From Callaeas wilsoni (taxonomy: Eukaryota > Chordata > Aves > Passeriformes > Callaeidae): 64,000 nt of DNA. Position numbers and translations under genes: made by a program. This document shows, in pieces, positions 49,183 through 59,241 of the stretch; positions within the stretch are counted from its first letter, which is position 1, and the number at the start of each line of letters is the position of its first letter. The stretch covers positions 1-64,000 of the forward strand of contig VWPU01011627.1 in NCBI GenBank assembly GCA_013398955.1, in the 5' to 3' direction. The notes beneath the pieces are model-generated. The model did no database searches. It saw only the letters and a program-made list of their open reading frames with translations, and was not told the DNA's origin.

Positions 49183-52100
49183 TGTAGAGGGGGATCAAGG
49201 GAGTGTTTGCCTTGGCTCACTTGGCAATTAAAAATACTTAAGTGAAAGAATTGCCATGAACTTGCCCGAAGGGCCGTAATAAATAACATCCTGCGTAACT
49301 GGTACATAAAGCATGCTCTATGGTTTTGAGTGAAATGACTGTGTTTGTTTTTAGGGTTGTTGGTTGGGGATTATTTCAGAATTATAACAGTTGGAATTCA
49401 AATAGGCTTACATTTCTGTAATTGTGGTAAACATATTTTAAAAATCTCTGTTTGATCAACTGTAAATATTACCAGTTCAGAGGTTAAATGCTGTTGACGA
49501 AGTCACTCAGGGAAATCCAGCAGAAGTGTAAATATGGCAGAAAAAGCTAAACAATATGGCAAAGGAATATTTGCTGACTTAAGAGTGCAGGATCAACACC
49601 AATATTTTTCCAGTGATGCTAAACCTCTTGTAACTGCTAAATTGGATTTGTAGTTGAATGAAGTATCAGCTGCTGTTGGACAAGCCCATAAAGGCCGGAC
49701 GGCTGGCCTTTTGTAGGCAGGGCTTAGAGGACGATTGATATGTTTTAGCACTTTTGGGATTATTGTGATTAGGAGGAAGCCATTCTGAATGATAGAGAAA
49801 AGGATGTAAAAAACACAGCCCACAGCTGGTAAGCAGCATGTGTTTGCTATAAGGAGAGGTCATGACTAGTTGATCCTGCTGGTTCAGGCACTGATTGACA
49901 GTCAAGCAAACTTGATATTATGAAGCAGACTCTTCTTTTTTCTCCCCCCCTTTTTTTGTTTTCTCCTAAAGAAATGATGCTTCTGTTGTGTTAAGTCAAA
50001 GTATTACAAAATCTAGAACACTCTCACTTGTTGCAAGCTAAATGTTCAGAGACACAGCTGCAAGTTTGGAGTTGTTAAAATATCATCTAGGAATTAGTAT
50101 TCAACCCATATCGGCGAGAACAGTAAATAGGAGTTACAGAATTAGCTCTGGTGTTTCTGTGTTTGCCTTTTTCATATGTGTTAGTCTTAACAAAAACCCT
50201 CTTTGCCATCTAGTAGAAAATTTATGCTAAGTAGGAGGAAATTTCAAGTCTGCTGAACTTGTTGACTATTACGCGCCTGGTATATCCAAGATTTTTAGCC
50301 AGGAATAATATGTGTAAAAAACATTTTACCAGCCAGAAAACAGCTTTATCATTTTATTTCTATTAACCACCTGCCTCAGAGGACATGTAGGTTATTTCCT
50401 CTTATCTCTGCTGTCCACTTGGAAACGTAGAGCTGCTTTTTTCTCTTTTTTTCTTTTTCTTTATTTTTCTTTTCTGTGAGCAGCCATCCGAAAGCTCGCA
50501 AATGCACATTTAAATAGTTGTATCTCTGACTCTTTTTAGTGGGGCTGTACCTCTTTCAAAATTTGAGTTTAGCATACCACACAGGAAAGAACACAAGCTT
50601 GCCAACTCCCGCTGAGCGTTTTTTCAAGCCTGTGAAAAGAATGAATTATTCAGCAGTAAGCATGCTTACAGCTGGCCATTTGGGAGCTTTGATGTGCGAA
50701 TCAGGCGGTTGCATGAATGCCCTTATTGTCATGTTATGTGTACACAGTGTGTGAATTATTGAAAATAGTGAGGCCTGAGCCTCATCTGGTAGAGATTACA
50801 GTGCAGGCATGCTGGGTGAAGGTCTGTAATTGAAAATCCCCAGATGCTGTTTATTTGGCCTCTGTCACGTGGCCCTTCTGCAGAAAGCCTGGCTGAACAA
50901 AATGCTGCCCGCCTGGGAAGCGGCGCCCAGCCCCCTCCCAGCCCAGCGCAGCCCAGTGTGCCCGCGACTTAAACACCTGCCCATAATATTTTTAAAAGCT
51001 TAAATTAGATTTGCCTATAACGTTTAAATAGAGGATGCCTTACTTAGAGGTTTAAACTGCTTAGCCAGTTGTTGACTTGCAGAGCTCTTTTATCTACAAG
51101 AGGCTTTTTGTTAGCCAATTTAGCTATAAGGCGTCTTCAGAAAGCGGCGCTGCTGAGTTTGAGGCCAGATCTCCCGAAGCCAGATATTCTGCCGGCAAAA
51201 CGGAACGGAAAAGTGCCGGGGCCGAGCACCATGACAGAGCAGCTTTTCCTCCACGGGCTTCCAGCTCCCACCTTCTGATGAGGAAAGGGCTCAAACCTGC
51301 ACATCCCTGCTGACGGTGTCCGTGCCTGGGGTGGGATCTGGAGCCAGCCCGTGCTCAGTAGCCGGACAAAGAGCTGGGTGCTGCTCACGGGGACTGTCCC
51401 AGGAGAGCACTCACAGCCTGCTTCCTCATCGAGCAAAATTCCCAGTAGCTCTCCAGATTTGGCCCCCAGGCACGTGGGCAGCACTGTGCGATCACTAGGC
51501 CAAGCAGAAGTGGAGTTTACCAAAACTGGCTGAAAAAACCTTTGCTACGGTGTAAACATGGCTGTGAGAATGATTTGGGAGATGAAATTGTGCAGGTCTG
51601 TCCCCAGAATTTGCAGTCAGGATAGGAAATACCTGTTTCGAGCCACAGTCTTGTAGAATTTGAAGAAATTCATACTGTTTCGTTATCTGAAAAAAATAGG
51701 CTTTTCTACTCGGTCGTTACTTGAATTATTTGGCTGAGTATGAAAACTTTTTAAAATAGCTGTTCATTTTCAAGTTACTAGCCGGCTTTATTTCCCACAC
51801 TTGCCTATTTTTATCCCATTCGGATAGTGCCTATTACTGGGAGCTGGGAGGGCAGAGGTTTAATTTGTGTCATTAATGTTCTAAATAAAGCCGCCCGCCG
51901 GCCTCGCTGCTCAGGGACGTGATGCACCAGCTCCCTGCGCTGTTGCCTGGGTTTGAGCAGTGGTGCCCGTGGCCAGGACGTGAGAAAAGGGACACGGTGT
52001 GGCCAAGAGAGTGTCCACAGCTCGTGCAGGTCCTGGTAGAGCTGCCTGTGGTGCTCTGGTGGCTGCCCTGCAGAGGTGGCGGTGCCGTTTCTGGCCCATG

Positions 52101-54850
52101 AAGGGGTTGCCAGTTACGCGTTCCTCGGTCGGGGTGGCTTTTCACCTTCAAGGGCCTTGCTGGTGCTGGGTAAGTGGGGACAAATACACCCTTAGCACCA
52201 AGGGTGGACACGGGAGCCTCACGCAGACCTTTGTGGGGGCTGATGCTTGGCTGCTTTAGGCTGTTCTTGGAAACAGCGTTGGTGGGGGAGGCTCCCTGCA
52301 CAAGGGCCCTCTGTTAGAGCAACAACTGCCTCCCCCGGGGAGAGGCGGTGGGAGCCTCCCCACTTTGCAGCTGCTCCTACTTATTTTGAACAAGAGGAGC
52401 AGAAGTGTCAGCTCTCTGCTGCCTGAGAGGTGTCCAGGATCACCACACACTCCCCCGTTGAGGGTGATGGCGCTCAGGGACGGGACAGAAGTTTGGGAAG
52501 GTGGAGGGAGCCTGTGTGCTGCTGCTTGGCTGGAGCGGGGCTGCCCTGGGGACTCGGCCGTTCCCTTGGAGGGGCCACAGTAAAGCTTTCAGAGCTTTGG
52601 CTCTCCACAAAGCCTCTCAGGTTTTTAGCATCTGCACTGTCTTCTAGCTGAACTCCCTTTTTACTCCATGCCATGATTAAAAAAGATGTTCCGTTGCACA
52701 AAATGCCTCTTCCTCAGCAACAGTCCAGGGAGAATTATAGTTTGCAATTGCACTGACAGCACAGAAGGACATGATAGATAAAGCCTGAATTAACACGGAA
52801 AAAAAGCAAACTCCAAGAAGCAGTCTATGTAAAATATTTGTTCTCGTCCTCTCCTGATCTTTTCAAGATCCTTGGAAAAGATTCCTGTGCTGTGAAGATC
52901 TTTTATGTAACCAGGCACCTCCCCATGCCTCTCTTTGATACCTGAACCAAAACATTCAGAGTAGGAGACTGTCAGAGCAAATGACAAGAAGAAAGGGCTG
53001 AAAATTTACAGTTCATAAATCTGACCTCTTCTGCCAGGCAATTTCCCAGATATATATGACAAGGAGACAGAGGGAGGGTGTGTATGGAAAGTATTTCCAC
53101 AGCTGAGCTCTTCTAGAGAAAACAGAACTATTTATTAATGAGCGTTTTTCACCGTAAGGTTTCTAATGGCCAGTTAAAGAAGTTCCTTGAGCCTCCTTTT
53201 GTTTCAGACTCTTCTCATTCCTAAGAACAGGAAAGCGTGTTTTTAGGATTATTAAGCTTTCCTTTCTTTAAAATCCTCTTTGGGCTTTAGTTGATCTGGA
53301 GATAAGATCATTTCTGTCCCGATCTGTCAGAGTTGGTAAAGAAGAGCACCAGTGTTTGGTAGATAACATTAAGGCTGTAAACTTTTAGTTGGGGGAATCT
53401 ATCTTGTTTATGTCAGGCAGTGCTTCTGTTTGTGTTTATGGCTTTTGGTAGCCCAAGAAAGAATTTATGTCTTTTCAGATCGTGGCCAGGGAGAAGGTAT
53501 TTAGTGAGGCTTCAGTATCTCCTGCTCTGGCTAAACCTGATGCATGCGTCTTTGCTGTGTTGAAAACATGATGGTAAGGAAAATGTACCTTAGGCTTTTA
53601 TCTCGGCCACTTTTTATGGTTCCTTGTGGAGTTCCTCCTGCCTGCAAGTTAAGGCAAATTATTCCACCCTGTTGACTCTTCTGGAGTTAGGCTCTGGGTA
53701 GCCTTCAACTCAAGGGAAGCTATCACTTGCCAAAACGGCAATCTTGTTAGTCATAGCCCTGCCCAGCTAGATAATGGCTACAGAAACCCCCTCTGAGTGA
53801 AGGCAAAGTATTTCATGGATGGACTGGGGCTCAACCAGAGACAGTACTCAAATAATACCATCTAGACTTCCAGTGCTTGGTGTTTTTAATAAAGATGCTT
53901 TTCCTGTCAAGTGGCTGCCTGGGAACCTGAGCTTTCCTTTAAAAACAGCTTTTTAGCTCTCTTGTCTGGGAGGAGAACTGTGAGACCTCAGCTGGGGCCG
54001 AGGGCTGCGTCGGGCTGCCCTAATGGGCAAGGGCTGGCTGGAGTGACCTGGCTGTGCCCAGGTATTTGAATCATCTGCAGCACAGACAGAGGGACAAAGG
54101 ATGACATCGCATCCTTTACGTCACCTTATAGCATCGCTGACCTTGCACAGTCACCAGCTGCTGATCAGAACAACCCGACAATCTTTTTGCAGCAAAAAAA
54201 CCCCATTCTGGGTATTAATGTGTGCGTATACTTAAACGTGTGCAAAGCAGATACTTTCTGGAGGGGAGTCTTTCCCCAATTAAATCAAAACGTGCATTTA
54301 GAAATATGAAAATGTCCATACCACCTATCACACTGGTGACTACAGGAATGTGGTGATCTCTGCATCTCACCAGGCCGCAGAGGGCTGCTCTTGCAGGCTT
54401 CTGTTTGAGTTATGAGAAAGAACACACGAACAGGGAGATACAGAGGCTGAGCATTCCCTGGTTTCACCCCATGAACACAAAGGCACTTGTTCACTGCAAA
54501 TGGCGAGTACCTTGTGAGCTCTCCAGGCTGCAGAACTCCTGTTGAGCCTAAAGACAAGGTCCTTGCATGAAATTAGGTAACTACCTGCTCCTCTGTTTGC
54601 ATACGGAAATCCCTCATTTGTGTGCAGAAATGTGGCTGGTTTGTGTAACTGTTTGCTCACGCAAAATTTACCTCTTGAAGTTTGTCCTGAAGAGACCTGC
54701 TGGAGAGTTACAAAGCAGTGGCATGTTGTGGGAAATGTGGCACACAGACCAGACCAAAAGAAAAACGCAGCTCTGCTCTGAAGCATGTTGATATTTCACG
54801 TTCTGGTACCCATTTAGCAAACATGAAAGAGACAAGAACCATGAGACATT

Positions 54851-54900
54851 TGATACAAAGGGTGTAAAATGAGGCTGATACAAAGGGTGTAAAATGAGAC
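54851..54900. repeat. 25-bp tandem duplication
   Basis: TGATACAAAGGGTGTAAAAT starts at 54851 and again at 54876. The two 25-base units differ at one base. A small recent duplication. Confidence 0.9.
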
Positions 54901-56154
54901 TCAGAGGGGGAGACAGAAGAAAAAAGTCTGGTTTGACTAAATGTGTTCAATCTTTCAGTAGACAAAATGCCCTTCAAACACATGCAGGCTACTTCAAAAC
55001 TTCCCCATCTCTCCCCCACTACATTAAAACTGTAAGGGTTTGAAGCCCTGGCTGATAAAATAATTTTCTGCATTCCCCAGCTATGTACTCATCCACTTCA
55101 AAATAGCTTGGTGGGTGACAAGTTATTTTCTTAACCTCCCCATTTTCAGCTCAGTGCTAAATCAGTTTTCTCATTTTCTATGCACGGGCTGCTTTTCCCC
55201 TGTGCTGAATGCAAATAGCTCCATAACTTAGGACTTGTTGAACAAGTATATTTAAGTTATTACAACTCATGGAGAAGAAACATAATATGCAGTGAAAATA
55301 AACAGGACACCACATAAAACTTGTGTTATCTTCCATGTCAGCAATACTTAGGAAGGAAATTATTTGGATAGAAAATGTTAGTTTGCATTAGGTAGCATAA
55401 TGTGTGACTGAAGAAGAGTCAAATAGCCATTTTAGAGACTTGGAAGTATTTCACATTTCCAAGAGAAACAGAGCTCTGAATAACAAACCACAGTGTTGAT
55501 CGGCACAGGAACTTCAGCACTGCAGGGTGGCCACTCTTGTGAGTAGAGTTAAGGGTGTGATTGATAACCTGCTGAACTGGGACAGTGATTTCCATCACTG
55601 GGGGAGGCTTTGTGGCAGGAAAGACAGATTTTGCTGTCCTCCTTGCAGAATTAAAACTTGGAGAGAAGCTGTCACATCTGGGTGATTGGCACTTAGGCTC
55701 AGGTAGCACACGACCTGCTCAAGAGCAGCCACTCCTCGCCACAGGGGTCCCGGGGGCTCAAACACCTCCAGGAACAGTTGGAAGCAAAACCAGAGGAGCC
55801 CAGAGCTTGTGTCAGCCCCAGCATGGGAGAGTGTCCAGTGAGAGATGGTGCTGGGCACCGCTGCTGGCCGAGGAGGTGCCTCTCTGCCGGCCAACCACTG
55901 CGGGGCTTCGGTGGGGAAACACCGAACTCACGGTCCTCTGCACAGCTCCTCTGCAATGCCTGTCCAGGAGATGGGAGAGGAATACTGGTGAACCACGAGG
56001 AACACTGGCAAATGGTTTGCGAGGAAAAGCGGAGTAGGTGTGAGAAGACATACACCTGGTGTGTGTGGAGCTCGTGTGTTCAAACGGGGTATTTTGGTGG
56101 TGTTTCTGGGTGTGATGCTGCTCGTCCCTTACCATGAATTTTTCTTTGTTTCAG

Positions 56155-56219
56155 GTAGGAATGAATTGATAGCCAGATACATCAAACTTAGAACAGGGAA
56201 GACACGGACCAGGAAGCAG
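56155..56219 (+). CDS. TEAD1: TEAD1 exon, central TEA domain
   Basis: A 65-base internal exon of TEAD1 (TEF-1), a nuclear factor that binds MCAT elements (CATTCC) and recruits YAP/TAZ at the end of the Hippo pathway. It encodes GRNELIARYIKLRTGK then TRTRKQ, residues about 68-89 of the human protein. This is the stretch before and into recognition helix 3 of the three-helix TEA domain. The acceptor is TTTCTTTGTTTCAG and the donor is GTAAAA at 56220. The first codon is split after one base (upstream intron phase 1) and the 3' intron is phase 0. The in-frame continuation past the donor stops after Val-Lys, so splicing is required. The sequence is shared by all vertebrate TEADs; TEAD1 identity comes from the exon at 59179. 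The preceding exon, expected to end in ...DEGKMY plus G, is not in the window. Confidence 0.96.
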
Positions 56220-58847
56220 GTAAAATAACCCAGTGGGGAAGTATGCATGTCAATGAATGACAACACATGGCATTTTTGGCTGCAGTGGCTGTCTGTGCTT
56301 CAGCTCTGATGGGATGATGTATTGACTTCACTATTCAGATTAAATACGTGCTGCTTAGAAAATATTTAAAACTCCGGAGTTTATGTTGTGGTGGTGTGAG
56401 GATTCATTTTTTATTAATCTGTCTGTAAATGGAGCTATTATCCCCCTCATAGTTCATAAAAAAATTCAAAAGTTGAAGCAAAACCATAAAGCATTGTGCC
56501 TTATTTCTCTAGATAATATTATAATATAATTATTATTTTGAGATGGTAAATAGTGGAACTTCTTAAAAGTTAAGAGAATTTGACTATATAATAGAGGTTA
56601 TGATTCTTGGATATAAGAGGTAAATATATAAAAATGGTCTAGAAGAACTGATCATAATCATGCTCTCAGCTCATGGCCAGTAGTTGCTGTAAGATATAAA
56701 AATAATGTTAAAATTTCCCTAAGAGCCTTCAGGCTCCTGGTCTTTGACCATGGTAAGATTTTATTCATCCAAGAGTCAGAATAAACCTTAAAACCATCTT
56801 AAGTTTTTTTCAGATGATTACAACATAACCATTAATTTATCTCATATGACTAAATCCTTTAATTTATAACATTCACAGCAATCGGCAGCCTTGCAGAAGG
56901 CACAGTTTGTGTGTAGTTTATGCAGTGGTTACTGCACTGTTTAAAAACGCTCCACAAATGGCAGAGTTCCCTTGCTGTAACGTCAGGTGTGAGATTCCCC
57001 TTCTCCCCCTGCACGTGTGTGACAAAGGCAAGGCAGAGGCTTGCACACTGGCACGCTCTGCATGTTCTGCAGTGCAGGGGAAGGTGGCACTGGGTCACAC
57101 AAAGCTGCCAGCGCTTGGATTTGAAGCACTTTGGGTGCCGTTTTGCCCTGGGTGGTGTCCCTTGTCAGTTAGGAAGAAAGCATGTGTGTGAAGGATGAAA
57201 AAAGGCATCAGAAAGGAAGTGAACTGCAGAGTGTGGAAAAGGAACAAATCAAAGATTGGCAAAGAAATCACAAACTAAAGACAGAGTCCGCAGTTCTGCC
57301 CCACCTTGGCCATGCGAGCTCCAGGAGCTGGAAGTTATGCCAGGATCATAAAGTCGCCTCAGGAGTCAAAATGCAGAGCTTGGGGTTAGATCCTAGGCCA
57401 GCATGTGCCAAGAAAGCAGGAGGGCTGTGACGGCTTACGTGTGGCGACGTCTGCCTCCGTACTTGTACATCCCTCTGTAGTGACGCATAAATCACTTTAG
57501 ACTGAGCGCTTAAAAAAGTTTGTTTGTCGCTACTTTGGAGTTTTAACTGAGTGGTTAAATGTTACGGTTGTGCTTCTCGTATAACCTTTAACACCACTAA
57601 TATTCCACTGAAAGCAAACCAAATGAACATGTGTGCAAACTCCGTCTAGGCGCTTGACTGCAAAGCGGCTCAGTAAGCAGCAGCGTAACTCTGACTTACT
57701 GCAGACTGGTTCCTGAGCTGCTTCTCGAAGGTGCTCTTTGATGCATCAGGGACTGCATCAGGGGCTGTGCTCCTTGATGCATCACTTTTTGCTTCCCTAC
57801 TAAAATACAGCCTTTTTGGTACTATTGTCATGGAACAGTCTTACAGAGGGAGGAAATCATTGTTTCTCCTTTTCTTTTGCTTTGTTCTTTCCCAGACAGG
57901 AATTGTAACTAATGTAGAAAAAATGTGCACCACCTGATATGGCATGTCCTGGGTCAAACAAGAATCAGAGATTTCCCTGTAGTGGTTTTTGCCATCACTG
58001 CAGGTTTTAAACCTTCACACAGAAGGCTGAAGGATGCTGAGCACTACCAAGTGATGCTGGGCAGCATCATTAAACCCTCCTCAGCAACAGCGTGGATTCA
58101 GTATGTCCCTGGGTAAACAGGAATGTGAATTTGGGCCCAGGCCCTCCACTGCACAGGCAGCAACTTCTGACCAATAACTGGTCTAGTGCAGGACTGGGTT
58201 TGCACAAATTTCTGAGCAAAACAGCCACGGGCCAGACCTGGCCATCACTCAAGCTGATGTCAAGTTACTGGTCCCCAGTTACACAAATGTTTTGTGGGCA
58301 GACTTGATGCTGAGATTACCAAGGAAACCAGCAGGGGTTCAGGGACCTGTGTTGTGCCAGTATTTTATCATTTGTGCCAGAGTTTAAAGCATTTCAGTGG
58401 AGTCAAAATGCAGCCTGAGTCTCCTCGCTGGAGCTGCAGAGCACAATAAATAATGGATAAAATTTCTTGGTGCCAAGTTATGTCTCAAGCCTAGTGGCAA
58501 ATGGTCAGAGTGGGCATCTGCATCCCCAGCAGATGGGGTAGAAATCCTTTGGGCTCCCCCCATGAGAGCTCAGGGCCTGGGCATGGATGGGATCGGTACC
58601 AAAGCACGTGGGCTGCGTCCAACTGTGAACTGTGTCTTCTATCTTGTAGCTGAATGCACAGCCTGGTGGGTTACACCTTTTTTTTCCTTTCTCTTTTTTT
58701 TTTTTTATTTCCTTAATCAAGTCACTGCAGTGATGACCTGCATTGTTAAGCCTCGGTGCTAAGAGCTTGGTATCTGGCTGGGAATGTGGTATCTTTAACA
58801 ACAGAGCTTACTGAAGATGCAAATAACTTCCTCCCCTCAGAAAAGTT
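56220..58847 (+). other. TEAD1: TEAD1 intron before the tandem exon pair
   Basis: About 2.8 kb of intron between the donor at 56220 and the acceptor at 59027. Its AT-rich first part (56400-56880) has many TTATTA/TAATAT runs and may contain conserved splicing-control sequence, as intron around alternative exons often does. A GC-richer patch sits at 56990-57170. No other exon was found. Confidence 0.6.
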
Positions 58848-59027
58848 TCTTTTTTTTTTTTTTTTTTTTTTTTTAAGGAAAAAAATAGACATTTAAAATT
58901 TGATTTGTTTTTTTTTGTTTTTCTTTTTTTTTAAGGAAAAAAGTAGACATTTAAAATTTGATTTATTTTTTTTTGTTTTTCTTTTGTTTGTTGTTTTTTT
59001 TTCCCCCTATAAACCTGAACAATGTAG
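58848..59027 (+). promoter_or_regulatory. TEAD1: T-rich tract and tandem repeat at the alternative acceptor
   Basis: A poly(T) run (58848-58874) is followed by two copies of a 58-base unit starting AAGGAAAAAAATAGACATTT at 58875 and 58933, each ending in long T-rich sequence. The final pyrimidine tract ends at about 59008 (TTTTTTTTCCCCC). Nineteen less favourable bases containing CCTGAAC then lead to the AG at 59026-59027. A T-rich, binding-rich upstream region with a gap between pyrimidine tract and AG suggests a weak or regulated acceptor of the type bound by PTB, TIA1 or CELF proteins. The proteins are inference; the repeat and spacing are direct. Confidence 0.7.
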
Positions 59028-59090
59028 GTGTCTAGTCACATACAGGTCTTAGCAAGAAAGAAAGTTCGAGAAATTCAAGCCGCCATTAAG
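59028..59090 (+). CDS. TEAD1: TEAD1 alternative TEA-domain exon (variant a)
   Basis: A 63-base exon, phase 0 at both ends, bounded by AATGTAG and donor GTACGT (59091). It encodes VSSHIQVLAR followed by KKVREIQAAIK. The first ten residues are identical to the constitutive-type exon that follows at 59179. Overall 13 of 21 residues and 45 of 63 bases match, so the two are tandem duplicates. Because the frame is kept, it could replace or precede the second exon without a frameshift. Compared with standard TEAD1 it changes the C-terminal end of recognition helix 3 and the basic stretch after it, and has Val where human TEAD1 has Ser-102, the PKA target. The REIQ motif resembles TEAD2, TEAD4 and fly Scalloped, and the KKVRE form resembles TEAD3, by memory. 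The intact frame and splice sites argue that it is functional rather than a relic. I have an unverified memory of predicted TEAD1 isoforms containing such a segment. Confidence 0.88.
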
Positions 59091-59178
59091 GTACGTTTGG
59101 CTTGCCCAGTTGTAGGGGGCTTTTCATCTCCATGGTTACAGGCTTTTCCTTTGTTTCCTCCCTTCCCCTACCCTGCAG
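59091..59178 (+). promoter_or_regulatory. TEAD1: 88-base intron between the duplicate exons
   Basis: Donor GTACGT, acceptor CCCTACCCTGCAG preceded by a strong pyrimidine tract (59141-59175). A plausible branch point A lies at 59138 in GGTTACAGG, which would be about 47 bases from the donor. That distance is near or below the minimum for vertebrate spliceosome assembly, known from the alpha-tropomyosin exon pair. Direct joining of the two exons may therefore be blocked. The branch point is a guess from the motif. Confidence 0.65.
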
Positions 59179-59241
59179 GTGTCTAGTCACATTCAGGTTC
59201 TTGCCAGAAGGAAATCTCGTGATTTTCATTCCAAGCTGAAG
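59179..59241 (+). CDS. TEAD1: TEAD1 TEA-domain exon, standard form (variant b)
   Basis: A 63-base exon, phase 0 at both ends, with a strong acceptor (pyrimidine tract then CCCTGCAG) and donor GTATGC at 59242. It encodes VSSHIQVLARRKSRDFHSKL then K, corresponding to human TEAD1 residues 90-110. The RKSRDFHS segment is the feature that separates TEAD1 from TEAD2, TEAD3 and TEAD4 (REIQ or REYQ at that place), so it fixes the gene identity. The segment contains the conserved SHIQ part of helix 3 that reads DNA, a basic run thought to act in nuclear import, and RRKS, a PKA consensus whose serine is residue 102 by my count. PKA phosphorylation there has been reported to lower DNA binding of TEF-1. 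The next exon, expected to begin DQTAKDKAL, was not found before the window end. Confidence 0.97.

Larger units (their letters stand above)
44825..56154 (+). other. TEAD1: TEAD1 intron upstream of the first visible exon
   Basis: Last part of the large intron that ends at the AG at 56153-56154. It is mostly unique sequence, with GC-rich patches at 46880-47050, 51150-51500, 51890-52600 and 55690-56000. None of these shows a TEAD1 exon or other recognisable coding sequence. Frames of up to about 150 codons near 55585-56137 lie in the last GC-rich patch and run into the exon in a way that is not conserved protein sequence before residue GRNELIAR. Confidence 0.6.

Noticed and set aside
55585..56137. 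Frames of 119-150 codons just before the TEAD1 exon, considered as a further upstream exon
   Set aside because: No similarity to the known TEAD1 residues before GRNELIAR, and the required exon end (DEGKMY plus a phase-1 donor) is absent.
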